In this document: in pieces, positions 44,456 through 55,525 of the stretch | Layout: each line of letters starts with the position of its first letter | How positions within the stretch are numbered: the first letter of the stretch is position 1 | NCBI GenBank assembly: GCA_023052935.1 | Contig: CM041294.1 | Coordinates: 37,843,236-37,907,235 of the forward strand | From: Piezodorus guildinii | Taxonomy: Eukaryota; Arthropoda; Insecta; Hemiptera; Pentatomidae | Length of the DNA: 64,000 bases | Direction of reading: 5' to 3' | Notes under the pieces: model-generated | The model's input: the letters and a program-made list of their open reading frames with translations, nothing else | Told to the model about the DNA's origin: nothing | Database searches by the model: none | Position numbers and translations under genes: made by a program

Positions 44456-45905
44456 AGGTATTTATTTCCAAATAACTATATTAGAGTATAACGGTTTATG
44501 TAGCTGTTTACAGGCAATTAATATGAAAAGCAATAAATAATTCAAACGAAAATGGCCTATTCAATGCCTAAATTCAAAACGCCTTCCTTATCTCTGCTAT
44601 TTCCAAACCGATTCCAATGATTATTTTTTTCGTTTTGTAGGAAATTTAATTCTATATCGGCAAAAATTTATTTATAAATTCGGACAGACCGATTTTTTTC
44701 AAATTCGTTATTCGAGTTCTACATATCTTGAAACGTAAGCCCTTAAATTTAGAAGAGGATGGGGTAATTTTTTAGTCGAACATAAAGGTTCATTATTGAA
44801 AATAATAAACCAAAAATATCATTAAAAAAATCCATTTGTCCTCCGTGAGAATAAATAAATACTAAAAAGTTTATGTTGTTAGTGCTGCTCATTGAAAATT
44901 ATATTTCCCACAAAACGAAATAGCTCAGACCATTTCCCTTTGAATTATTAATTGCTTTTCATTATAATTAATTGCCTATAAACAGCTATATTAACAATTA
45001 TACTCTAATATAGTTATTTGAAAATAATTGCCTAATCTAAAACCCAAACAAGACTACTTATAATTCAAAGGAAAATGGTTTCAGCTATTTCGTTTTGTGA
45101 TAAATCTAATTCTCTATCAAATAGCAACAAGCAACTTAAACGTTTTGGTATTTATTTATTCGCACGGCGGACAAGCTAATAACTTATTTTTTTTGTTTTG
45201 GTTTATTCTTTTCAATAATGAATTTTTGTGATCGACTTAAAAATTACCCCTTCCTCTTCTAAATTTGAGGGCTTACGATTCAAGATATGTAGAACATGAA
45301 TAACGAATTTGAAAATAATCCGTCAGTCCCAATTAACAAATAAATAATAGATACCACATTTACCGCCATATAAATAAATCTCCTACAAAACAAAAAAATA
45401 ATCATTGGAATCGGTTCGGAAATAGCAGAGATATGGTGTTTTGAATTTAGGCGGGGTAAATTTACCCCGGGTAATAGGCCATTTTCGTTTGAAATCTTTA
45501 ATGCTTTCCATATAAGTTAATTGCCTATACAGTTTTTTGGAAATAATATTATTACAAAATGGTCTCTCATGTGCAAATAATTATATTAGACTATAACTCT
45601 TTATATAGCTGTTTAAAGGCAGTTAAAGCAGTAATATGGAAAGCAATCAATAATTCATAGGCTAATGGTCTAATTTCAAAACGCTCTATCTCAGCTGTTT
45701 CTGGACCGATTTCAATGATTCTTTTTTATATTTATAGAAAATTAAATTCTCTATCATATTTAATTTTAATATTTATTTATTGATTTGAACGATAGGCGAA
45801 CGAATTTATTAATCGGGTTACTTGTATCTTGAAACGCAAGCCCTCAAATTTTGAGGGTTCTTTTTTGGTCGATTAAAAAGGTTCATTATTGAAAATAATA
45901 AAAAA
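44456..45905. repeat. cluster of dispersed family B copies
   Basis: Three copies in alternating orientation: about 44456-44820 (+), 44885-45535 (-) and 45550-45905 (+). Diagnostic blocks: TTTCCAAATAAC followed by GCTGTTTACAGGCAATTAA; ATTCCAATGATTATTTTTT; CTTGAAACGTAAGCCCT; GGTTCATTATTGAAAATAAT. Both ends carry TTATTATTTTCAATAATGAA-like self-complementary sequence. Non-coding. Confidence 0.65.
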
Positions 45906-46460
45906 CAAAAGCATTTGTACTAGACTTCTTTACTATTATACTACCTTATATACTACCTTTTCTTTTCTTTCGATTTTAATTCAGATTGTTCAAATAAAAT
46001 TTTCTGATTACAGAACACCTGAAATTTTTTCTCTATCACCAATAATAACAGAGTTATTAGGGAATCACATCTCTTATTAGTTGTGACTTGACCTATAACA
46101 TTATTTTTTTATTTTCTTTGTTCGCGGTATCTTGACCTCCCAAATCTTTTCGATCTTCAATAATAGCCGAGTTTTTCAAGAATAACATTTCATCTATATT
46201 GTTACTTGAAGATATAATATATGAGCATACAATTTTTTTTTTATTATTATTTTTTTTTTTGTTATCGCGCTTTACTGATTCTAAAATTCTATTCATATTT
46301 TTCTCTATATTCAAAAATTACTGAGCTATAGATTTTCAACATCAACATCTAGGATTTAAGATCATCGTTAGATGCACTGGTATTTTTCTGCCAACTTTGA
46401 AAAAATTTGGTTCAGTAAATTTCAGAGAAAAGGCGTGGACGGTGAAAAACATGACAGATT
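45906..46460 (+). repeat. dispersed family D, copy 3
   Basis: 46010-46080 and 46120-46330 repeat the motif of TCTTCAATAATAGCCGAG and ATTCAAAAATTACTGAGC; 46375-46450 matches 31915-32005 (CTGGTATTTTTCTGCCAA, GAAAAGGCGTGGACG). Confidence 0.45.
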
Positions 46461-46829
46461 TAGGTGGACAAAATTCTGAAACTTGTCTATAACTAACCTT
46501 TGGGGTCCTAGATTACAGAAAAAAATTATTAAAACTAATTAATTTTTTAACACGATTGGCGAGCGTACGGTGGTCAAACATCAAATTTATTTGCTAAAAT
46601 CTAAAACTTCCCTACAGTTTACGTTTGAAGTCCCCGAATACGGGAAAAATAATATAATAATCTAATAATAATAATAATAATCTAATTATGGTTCGGAGTT
46701 TCTGAAACCAGCTAATAGATGTATTTTATATCATTTAGAAAATTCTTGAAATTATAGATTTTAAAACTTTTGATTCGGAGTGTTGTGTCTGAAAAAAATT
46801 ATGTATCACCCAAAACGCAAAATTTCTTT
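46461..46829. other. AT-rich, unassigned
   Basis: A short (AATAAT)n run at 46663-46680. No recognised gene. Confidence 0.3.
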
Positions 46830-47300
46830 GTAATATCTAAAGACTAGAAGGATTGACAAAACTAATCCAACAAACAAATCCTTGGGGTAACTTGAGGGTT
46901 ATATAGTTTTTTGTTATTGAATAGGGGCATACATTTACAAATTGCTAAATTAACTCTACTGGTGAGATTTCAATGTATATTCAATAACGAGCTTGGAAAT
47001 ATAATGCCTTACCTGTCTCAGCAATGTCCATTATTAAATAACATCAAAAAGACTGCTCTAAATACACCTTGAACACAATAAATGACCATCGAATAAAGAT
47101 AACCCCACTCCCGGTTATTAGGCACTTGTGCGAACAGGAATGATTTACACATTTACTATTTATTTGTAAACACGATATGGCGGGAAATATTAGTATTAAG
47201 GGTTTGCCAACTAATAATAAAAAGGTCAAGCACTGGAAAAATCCAAACTTTAGACTTGACTTTTGTCCACCTAAATTGGTGATTTTGCCGGCGAACAACT
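46830..47300 (+). repeat. dispersed family C, copy 1
   Basis: Matches 56270-56710 in inverted orientation over about 430 bases: AATCCTTGGGGTAACTTG, TAGGGGCATACATTTACAAA, CCGGTTATTAGGCACTTGTG, AGTATTAAGGGTTTGCCAA. The minus frame 47044-47388 is not recognised and is broken in the other copy. Confidence 0.7.
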
Positions 47301-47344
47301 GCCTTTTTCTTTCATAGTGGATATAATTAGTTGACCGTTGGGAA

Positions 47345-47690
47345 TTGCTGGAAGGAATTAGTCCGGTTGGCGGTAGTAAATGAAACAATGAATTAGTTTT
47401 AACTATTTATTTCCTGTCGACGTTTCTAATACTTTTATTATTATACCATAATCATTGTAATCGATTTCTTTACACTTCTATTTCTTTTTTATGTTTTAAA
47501 TATTGGCATCCTCTAGCTCAATGGTTTATAAAATATTGTATTTACTGTTATTGTAATTGTATTCCATTTGTATCTTTTAAGTCCTGATGACCCACAATTT
47601 GTGGCAGAATCGTTGGCAGGAAATAAATACTTGAAACTACTTAGTTGTTTCATTCACTCCCAGACTGTTTCCTTTTAGTAGCATTTTTTA
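47345..47690 (+). mobile_element. small Penelope-like remnant with inverted ends
   Basis: AACAATGAATTAGTTTTAAC and TATTTATTTCCTGTCGACGT (47385-47425) are the inverse of the sequence following the hammerhead at 47610-47665 (GGCAGGAAATAAATAC, AACTACTTAGTTGTTTCATT). No coding left. Confidence 0.45.
47581..47617 (+). ncRNA. hammerhead-like motif, second core changed
   Basis: GTCCTGATGA followed by the stem CCACA/TGTGG; the second core reads GAATC instead of GAAAC, and GTTGGC follows. The change of a core adenosine probably abolishes cleavage. Confidence 0.5.
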
Positions 47691-47944
47691 TTTATTCCTT
47701 ATTCGGGTTTGACGTATCTTGAAACGTAATCCTTCAAATTTTGTGGAGGTATTTTTTTTCTTTTTATTGATTGCAAAGGCACGTTACTGAAAGTAACAAA
47801 CCAAAAAATGAACGAATGTTTATTTTTATTTTGAAAACCAATCAATTAGTTTTAATATTTTTCTTATGCCTGACGGATATGAAAGTAAGCCACACAGTGG
47901 TTTATTTTGAACAGTGACCTAAATTTTATTTTATTTTTTCAGAT
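47691..47944. other. short family B-like sequence
   Basis: CGTATCTTGAAACGTAATCC and GCACGTTACTGAAAGTAACA at 47710-47790 resemble the family B end; otherwise unassigned. Confidence 0.35.
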
Positions 47945-48360
47945 TAGAGGCAACATATAAATTTAAATATGATCAGTGTGCGGTGTGATTGTGGCTGTGG
48001 CGTCCTCGCTTAGCTTCCGCTGGCTCTCACCAGTGATGCGGCTGAGAGGGAGGCGCTGGGATCCTTTGGGCTCTGCTTGTCCTTCCACAAGTGGGGGGAC
48101 AAGCCCCGTCCGGGGTTCCCGAGCTGATTGTAAATATTGTACATAGGTATGAATGAGACATGTTTTGTTTATTTATTTGTTAAGTTCATTTATTTGTATT
48201 TATTTTGTTATTGTATACGTTTATTTATTTTGATTTTATTTTATGTAATTTGACTTTCCTTTTGTTTATATTGTAAATATTGTATGAATGAGATCCTGTA
48301 GCACTATTATTATTGTCTATTATGACAAATTGTAATATATACGAATAAAAACAAAATAAA
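47945..48360 (+). mobile_element. LINE 3' untranslated region
   Basis: GC-rich start (GGCTGTGGCGTCC, GGATCCTTTGGGCTC, 47990-48130) followed by an AT-rich part ending CAAATTGTAATATATACGAA and an A-rich tail. The terminal 50 bases match the short poly(A) insertion at 14500-14582, and 61120-61290 is a related piece. No ORF remains, so the LINE clade is unknown. Confidence 0.45.
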
Positions 48361-48409
48361 AAATAAAAAATATGTTCAGAAGATGAAAAAAAAAAAAAAA
48401 AAAACACTC

Positions 48410-48775
48410 TGCAAATTATTACACAGTGGTCTATTATTTCCAAATAACAATATAAGGGTATGACTGTTTATATAGCAGTTGATAGGCAATTAAGTAATAT
48501 GAAAAGCGGTAATTCAAAAAATAATATAATATCACTACTGCTAGTTTCGAAACTATATCTCAGCTTGTTGTTAACCAATTTCAATGATTCTTTTTTTTAT
48601 TTTGTAGAAATGTATAGACCAAAATTTTTTTATTTTATAATAAAAATAATAACCGATTTTTGGAGTATTTTTTTTTTTCGATTACAAAGGTTCATTATTG
48701 AAAATAATAAACCAAGAGTAGTTTGGGATAAATTAATTTCGAAATGCAATAACCAATATTATTTTTAAATTGTAC
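48410..48775 (+). repeat. dispersed family B, copy
   Basis: TTATTACACAGTGGTCTATTA, TTTCCAAATAAC, GCAGTTGATAGGCAATTAAG and GGTTCATTATTGAAAATAAT in order. Confidence 0.65.
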
Positions 48776-49985
48776 CTAGTATTGCTCATTTATAAGTTGT
48801 GAATATCTCAAGAAATATAACCGTTTAAAAAACGGATGTCGAACAAATGCGTCATAGGAGCCCCACCCAACTGACATCAACTAAATGGGATTTAAAACTC
48901 TTATGTGCTTTTCTGCTTAAGGGGGTCGTTTTATCCATTTTTTTACAAGTCACAGGACCGATGTATCACAGCTTTCGCACAATGGAAAAGTCAAAAATCT
49001 CTATTGACAGAAAGATTCAGAAGGAAAAAAAAGTTTTAAGGTGGGAGATTTGTAGCCGCAGGTAATCTAGGCTCGGAACTCCGGGTGGTCCTATATACAA
49101 AGGAGCATCTACGATAAGGGCGTGGTGAATCTGTGACCTAGCACGTGACAATGCGCAGATGCGGGGGTGGCGCATGATTCGACACGCGCGAGAACTTGAA
49201 TGCGCAGAGGGTGAGAGTCGCAAGGGGCGGCATCTATTCCAACACCGTTCTCATAGCCAGTTCGGCTCATTGAGGAATATCAAAGGGGGCTTTAATATTA
49301 CTTTCTGGATCGGCATTTGTAGGAATGGTGGGGGGCGAGGCATCCGTAATCGGTTATTTCATCCTGTTCTAACTAAGAATTCCTTATTTATTAGCGTAAG
49401 TAGAAAAAAAGAAAAATATATTCCTAATTTGCAAACAAATTTTTAAAAATCAGAGAAGAAATATAGACTTATAAAATTCAGCTCCAAAAACTATATATCC
49501 TGATTTCAACCATTCGAGAATATACAAGTAAATTTTATTAAAAATACAATCGATTTTTTACCAACATCCATTCGACAAAGCGAATATCCGAGTCTTCCAA
49601 AGAAAAAGTCCATGTGCATAATTTAAGTCGGAGGAAAATAAAAGTAGACGTTTATGAAGGTAGGTATATGCTACATATATTAGAGCAAATTAGTCAACAA
49701 AATCTAATCAATTAATGTATCACTTTTTTGTTTAATACAATTTTATGATTTATCCTCAATATCAGATAGGTTTTATTTATTTTTTTTAATTCTATAATTT
49801 CCGAATTTTCTAAAATAATATCACCTAAACTACGTTTAATTTCTACTACATTGAATGACTAACCATCTCTGGTTATTATTAGTGATGACAAATGACAAAA
49901 TAGATTAATAAATAAACATACATCCCTTAGTATGAGGAATTTTTAATATGAATTAAAATTAACTTTCATAAAACCATTTTTTATT
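48776..49985. other. unassigned, with a CpG-rich patch
   Basis: 49050-49370 is CpG-rich. It contains CACGTGAC at 49142-49149 and TGCGCAGATGCGG just after, reminiscent of E-box and NRF-1-like promoter sites, but no transcript is evident. Frames here (48847-49065, 49159-49446) are unrecognised. Confidence 0.35.
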
Positions 49986-49988
49986 ATA

Positions 49989-50427
49989 CGAGGCTAGTTT
50001 TTTAAGTAAGTACCGTTTTGGAATTTAAAAAAGACGTGCAAAGATATCGCAATAATTTTATTTTTACATGAAAGCCTGTACCTTAATCTACTTTTCTACA
50101 TAATTTCCATGAATTTTGAGGCACTCCTCAAAAAATTCTGCCGCCTGACTTGTACTGCATCACGAATGTTTTGACTTCGTTATCGTCTTAAAAAGACGTG
50201 GCAAGTTGAGAAAGGGTATCGTTTTGCTGCATGACAATGCCCGTCTACAGGTGGTTAATCGGACCAAAGATCTCATCAAATCATTTAAATGGGAAACTCA
50301 AGATCATCCTCCATACAGCCCTGATCTGGCGCCCAGCAACTACCATTTATTCCTGCACTTGAAGAAAAACCTGGGCGGTCGGCGTCTTCAAGACGATAAA
50401 CGGTACTTACTTAAAAAACATGCCTCG
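49989..50427. mobile_element. mirror-image mariner derivative, 439 bp
   Basis: Terminal inverted repeats of about 30 bases (CGAGGCTAGTTTTTTAAGTA and the reverse complement ending ATGCCTCG) differ at two adjacent positions, with TA on both sides (49987-49988 and 50428-50429). The left half (49989-50165) is a transposase 3' end in reverse orientation; the right half (50195-50400) is a transposase C-terminal region in forward orientation. Two element 3' halves therefore face outward. Different family from the other mariners here. Confidence 0.85.
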
Positions 50428-50445
50428 TATTTATTTAAGTCTTGA
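50206..50445 (+). pseudogene. mariner (SETMAR-like) transposase C-terminal fragment
   Basis: LLHDNARLQVV holds the second catalytic aspartate and PPYSPDLAPSNYHLFLHLKK the third, spaced as in mariner D,D34D transposases. About 64 residues belong to the transposase; the frame then jumps from LQDDKR into the terminal repeat by deletion. The first catalytic aspartate and the DNA-binding domain are absent. Confidence 0.8.
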
Positions 50446-50890
50446 TAATGGAGGGGAAAATCCTTAACGTTGGTGGATATATACCAGGATGTTTTAAATA
50501 AATGTATAAATATAAACTTTGAAAGAATTTGATAAAGAACCTAAAAGATAAATATTTTTCCAGGTTTAAGATTTATTTTAAAAAATTTAAAATTTAATAT
50601 AATAACAGTGATAATATGAATGTCGACATTGTTTCAAAATTGTTGACCTTTCATTTTATATGATTTGTTTAATTTTTATTATAAGTCATAGACCGACCTC
50701 AATAATAAAATGACAAAAGTATACAAGCCAATGAAAGCGCTTTTAGACTGAACAAAAGGACATATAATCATAAAAATATCTTGAAGAAACATTAAAATAG
50801 CTTGTTGGAAATAAAAATAGAAAATATACACTATCATATGCATACATATTCGTATGAAGCCTGTGATACATAGTGACGAATAAGGCATTT
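50430..50890. other. AT-rich, unassigned
   Basis: No recognised frame or repeat. A 69-codon minus frame at 50679-50888 is hydrophobic and unsupported. Confidence 0.35.
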
Positions 50891-50894
50891 ATTT

Positions 50895-51195
50895 TAATAC
50901 CTGAGGGTGGGGGAATCGGTTCACCTATGGTGCAAAGCCTACATAACAGCTTATCATACCTAATGTAACGGATTCAAACCCAACCGATGGCTCCAGGAAT
51001 TTTTAAAGGGCGTAAAAAATCCTTGGTTTTGCCATCCTTCGAAGGGGATTTAAAATGAAAGACCCGAGCTTGTGGGATATGAAGTACATGTAATAGATTA
51101 CTATCCTAATTAAACATGGATATGCGAAATTGAGGACTCAAACTGTAGCATCATTCGAGTACCCACAGAAGTAGAAAGAAGTATAAATGAAAAAA
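50895..51195 (+). mobile_element. SINE family B, copy 3 (diverged)
   Basis: tRNA-like head with GGATTCAAACCCAACC as B box, then AATCCTTGGTTTTGCCATCC, CCCGAGCTTGTG, CCTAATTAAACATGGATATG and GTAGCATC. Same order as the copy at 51680 but about a quarter of bases differ by eye. Confidence 0.6.
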
Positions 51196-51679
51196 ACAAA
51201 AAAAAAAACAAACAGAAGAGGACGTAGTTGAAATCCTTTTGCTATACTTTCCTTTCCTTACTTTGGTTATCCATAATTATGGTGTTCAAGGAACTTCCTT
51301 GAAAAGGATATAATTCAGCAGTTAAATTTACAATGAATTATAATTGGGAGGCTCCACCATTTTGGAACCTCCATTTTGTTGGAAAGTAAGTGCAAGTCAT
51401 AGAGAAAAAATGTGCCTCAAGTCAATAAAAGAGTGTTGCTAAGTTAAAAGTGTAAGTGATGGGACAATGACAGTCTATCATATAACAATATGTGAGTAGA
51501 AGCAGCAGGAAGACTGAGCAGGGAGGATGCCAGCCAACAACACAAGAAAGAGTTGAAACAATAATGCAAGATATTCAAAATTCAAACTGCCTTATCTGTG
51601 TATCATCAAAATGTCATTTTTTTTTTTTTTATTATTATTATTATTTTTTTTTGTGAACCATTTAAATATCAAACATAGT
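51196..51679. other. unassigned
   Basis: T-rich run and (TTA)n at 51618-51652; the rest is unique-looking with no recognised frame. Confidence 0.35.
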
Positions 51680-51975
51680 AGGGGTCACCCATAGCGTAGA
51701 GGTTAGCATAACAGCTTTCTATGCCAAAGGTCGCGGATTCAAACCTGCGGGTGGCCCTAGGATTTTTTAATGGGAGTAAAAAATCCTTAGTTATGCCGTC
51801 CTTCGGAGGGGACGTTAAAAGGCGGTCCCGAGCCTGTGCGATGTCAGGTACTCGTACTAAAGATCCCTATCCTAATAAAACCTGGATAGGCAAAATTTAG
51901 GACCCCCATCGTAGCATCGTCCGATTAGCCATAGTAGCATAAAAGTGACGTTATACGAATAAACAACAAATCAAA
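51680..51975 (+). mobile_element. SINE family B, copy 4 (best preserved)
   Basis: Head: GTCACCCATAGCGTAGAGGT, AACAGCTTTCTATGCC and the B box-like GGATTCAAACC in a tRNA-like order. Body: TTATGCCGTCCTTCGGAGGG, GTGCGATGTCAGGTACTCG, AGATCCCTATCCTAATAAAA, CCTGGATAGGCAAAATTTAG, CGATTAGCCATAGTAGCA. Tail: GACGTTATACGAATAAACAAC. The head suggests pol III transcription. Length near 295. Confidence 0.75.
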
Positions 51976-52683
51976 CATAGTTAAATTCAGCTGTTATATA
52001 TATAAAACCTCCCTTACATACAGTCCACTTATCAGTCATAATCTATCGATGAACCATGGGAAATATCCATGGGAAACAAGTTATAATGAATTGCCGTTAT
52101 AATGGATCATAAAACATATGGTTTCAAAGTATATTTATCAGCCTAAAAAATAATGGCAGATGGTAATATCCGAGAATTAAACAAGTTAAATTTGGTCTAT
52201 GTATTTATACAGATCCAATCTGAAATACGCACTGTATTTTGAAACTGATCGATTACCTCTGTACATATATAGAGAGATCGATGCGGACCGGAGAAGAACA
52301 ATGGCCCTCACGACAGGATGCAGACCGTGCTCCAGATATGGTCGCTGATCGGGACCCCTGTCATTGGAGGGAGGATAACAAACATGGCGGCTGTTCCCAC
52401 GAGAACGGGGTTGATATCTCCATCGAGGGTTGGCACCCTCCACGCCTCATCCTCCTCCTTCCTTTGTCCTCCTCCAATCCTTCCTCCAGGGTCGTTAGCT
52501 GAGGTCATTACAGATCTGGTGTCCTCCATCCACGGCCTCGTTAATCTAACATACCAGCTGTCCTATATCCTCCATCATATATCATGGTCATACATCATAT
52601 ATGTAACTAGTTGGATAGTTGGATAGAATAATGTCATAACTTAAACATTTTTATTGGTCAGAACATTTTGATTATTATATTCA
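51976..52683. other. unassigned, with a GC-rich island
   Basis: 52280-52530 is GC-rich with open frames on both strands (52186-52443 minus, 52239-52502 and 52318-52626 plus, 52308-52529 minus). None recognised. Confidence 0.3.
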
Positions 52684-52684
52684 G

Positions 52685-52975
52685 CTAGCTGTTGCCTGCG
52701 ACTTCGTCTACATCGATTTCTGTCCTTATGATCGTTATTAAGAAGTTTTTTAAATAATAATAATTTTTAGCTTTATTTTCTTGTGGCAGAAGAACATGCT
52801 GATTTTCTCCGCAACCCGATCTTGACAATGCGACATACAGTTGGCCGTGTGAAAAGCAGTGTTGACGTAAATCGATTCCTACGTGTTTAAATGTTAGCTC
52901 CTTTGATTTATTAATTTTTACAGCAAAAGATAAATTAACGGGAAATTTAATTAAAAGTAAATAATTTGGAATCAT
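52685..52975 (-). pseudogene. Helitron helicase C-terminus
   Basis: The frame includes [19 protein letters not shown], then [20 protein letters not shown], the last conserved motifs (V and VI region) of the Pif1-type helicase in Helitron Rep-Hel proteins. Usual reading is INKSQGQTF; the glutamine is changed, indicating decay. About 70 recognisable residues of a protein that normally exceeds a thousand; the Rep nuclease and the rest of the helicase are missing. Confidence 0.75.
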
Positions 52976-53175
52976 TGGGATGCGAGGTTAATTTCCCCCT
53001 TTTTTTATCCATATTTTCCACTGATTATTCACTCCTATTCGTCACAGCGTGATGTTATATATCCTAAAGCCTACTTCGATAAATGCACTATCCAACACAA
53101 AAAGAAATTTTCAATAGTATCTATGATTAGCGCGTTCAAACAAACAAACATTTCAGCTTTATAATATTAGTATAA
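52686..53175 (-). mobile_element. Helitron-derived fragment
   Basis: On the minus strand the coding remnant is followed by GACGAAGTCGCAGGCAACAG and CTAG at 52686-52689, the form of a Helitron 3' end. The right side (about 53085-53175) has TATACTAATATTATAAAGCT and repeated GTTTG, a block common in insect Helitron/Helentron copies. It is an internally deleted copy. Confidence 0.65.
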
Positions 53176-53369
53176 ATTATCAACCCATTTAATTGCTCAA
53201 ATAGAAAATCTCCTTTTTGAGAAATGAAAAATCTCCATTTTCCTCAAAATTAGAGGATTCACGTTGATAGGTAGAATTCAAATATCGAACAAAAATAAAC
53301 TCGTCCATATTATACCGTCTTCGCCATTTTGTTTTTCGATTTCTCTAAATTGTAATTGAATACATATTA

Positions 53370-53412
<43 letters not shown>

Positions 53413-54211
53413 ATATAATGTATATAATTGTATCATTAACTACAAAAAATAGTTTAAATTAAGAGAACTTTTTTTTTTAAATCTATGCGAAGATATTAAT
53501 TAATAAAACAATCGAACTATCTAATTTTAGAACCTTATAAAGCTATTTTTAAATTCAAAAAAACATATTGTCCTAGAAATAAGAGGGATTTTTACGTTTT
53601 TTTATCAGTGTTATAATTAATGCGTTGCAAAATAAATAATACATATTATAAAAACTATTAGAACGAATATAAATTTAAACATTTATAAGAGCCTATTATA
53701 TATTTGTTACGGCTATAACTCAACTCTGACGGTGAATATAATTGCTCGTAATATTTCGATAAATAACCGACCTGGATGGTGTATCATCAGATCAAGCTGT
53801 GATAAGACCGAACTACCAGGTCCCTTAAACCCGTGACCAATTAGACCAACAATTTCAACAATATTATTTTCTAAATTCCTGGCTTAAAGATACAGAAAGG
53901 GATATAACAGTAATTATTTTCTCGAAGCCTGCTGGTCGAAAACACCTGACTCTCTGTGTCTGTGGGGTTTTGGACAATAACTATCCAAAAGTATATATGA
54001 AAGAAATGTATTAAAATCTTTAACTTTAAATTGAATATTGTTTATTTCTTTTGATTAACTAAATGTAATAAAAATAAATTATTAAATGTGAACAACCTCT
54101 ATTTAACTAATTCATTAATAAGCACCAAATCTTTGACTAGGATAAGGACAAAATTTAACGAGTACAATTTATTTGATTGAAGTACATTGTTGCTTTTGTT
54201 TATTCATTTAT
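53176..54211. other. AT-rich, unassigned
   Basis: (TA)n at 53376-53417. Otherwise no recognised frame or repeat. Confidence 0.35.
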
Positions 54212-54450
54212 GTCCCTTTATGCGACTATGGCTAATCAAACGATACTGCAGTGGGAGTCCTAGATTTTCCTATCCAAGTTTAATTAGGATAGGAATATTT
54301 AACGAGTACCTAAGGGAAGGCACAAGATGGCAACCACCAATTTGTGTCTACCAGAAGGACGGAATACCAAGGATTTTTTAACCTCCTTTAAAAAACCCGT
54401 GACCTTTGGCTTAGAAGGCTGGTATACTAACTACTACATGAAAGTTGACT
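54212..54450 (-). mobile_element. SINE family B, copy 5
   Basis: Minus-strand copy: the body blocks GATTAGCCATAG, TAGGACTCCCACTGCAG-like, CCTATCCTAATTAAAC and CTTGGTATTCCGTCCTTC-like appear in reverse order, with a degraded tRNA-like head near 54400-54450. Confidence 0.55.
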
Positions 54451-54719
54451 CCACATTAGTGTAGATTTATAGACTACAAAAAAAACATAGAAGTATTACA
54501 AAACCGCCTATTCTAATTTATAGACTATTTTGTCGCTCTGGTTTGAAAACTCATTTTAGCTACTCTAATTGTATATTACCTTATAATATGACAATGTGCC
54601 GCTTTGACATTATTTAATATTATAATAAAATTTATTAATCTTTCTTTCTGTAAAAATGTCTTATAATAATATAATAATGATTGATAAACTGACATGTTAG
54701 TATTGCGTTATTCATATCA

Positions 54720-55525
54720 ATAAATACTGTTTTAACTTTTGGTTTATTATTTTCAATAATGAACCTTTTTAATCGACCAAACAATAAAATAAAATAACCT
54801 CCCTCAAAATTTGAGAGATTTTAAGATGCGTAGAATACGAATAAAAAAAATCTGTTTGTAGGAATTAATACATAAATAATAAATACCGTTTACCACATTT
54901 ACCGATATAGAATTAAATTTCGTACAAAACGAAAAAATAATCATTGGAATCGGTTTAGAAATAGCAATGATATGGCGTTTTGAATTTAGGAGTGTTGATA
55001 GGCCATTTTCCTTTGAATTATTTATTGCTTTTCATATTAGTTAATTGCCTATAAACAGCTTATATACTCTAAGATATTGTTTTCAAAATAATATCATCAC
55101 ACAGTGGCTTCTCATGTGCAAATAATTATATTAGGGTATAACTCTTTAAATAGATGTTTAAAGGCGATCAACCAATATGAAAAACAATGAATAATTCAAA
55201 GCCAAATGGTTTAATTTCAAAACGTCCTATCTCTACTGTTTCTAGACTGATTTCATTGATTATTTTTTATATGTGTGTATAAAATGATTTGATTCTTTAT
55301 ATTAAATAAAGATAATTAAATTTTCGACATAATGAAAAAAGAATCATTGAAATTGGTTAACAACTAGCTGAGATATAGCGTTTTAAAATCAGCAGTAGTG
55401 ATGTGATATTATCCTTTGAATTATTGCTTTCCATATACTTAATTGCCCATCAACAGTTGTATACACAGTCATACCCTTATATTGTTATTTGGAAATAATA
55501 AACCATTGTGTAATAAGCGTTTTCA
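54720..55525 (-). repeat. dispersed family B, near-complete copies
   Basis: Starts TTTGGTTTATTATTTTCAAT, passes ATAATCATTGGAATCGG, GCTTTTCATATTAGTTAATT and GCCTATAAACAGCT, and ends TTATTTGGAAATAATAAACC. At least two units in head-to-tail or mirrored arrangement, as at 44-46 kb. Confidence 0.65.

Noticed and set aside
52186..52626. Four overlapping frames on both strands as genes
   Set aside because: Explained by low stop-codon frequency in a GC-rich patch; no motif recognised.
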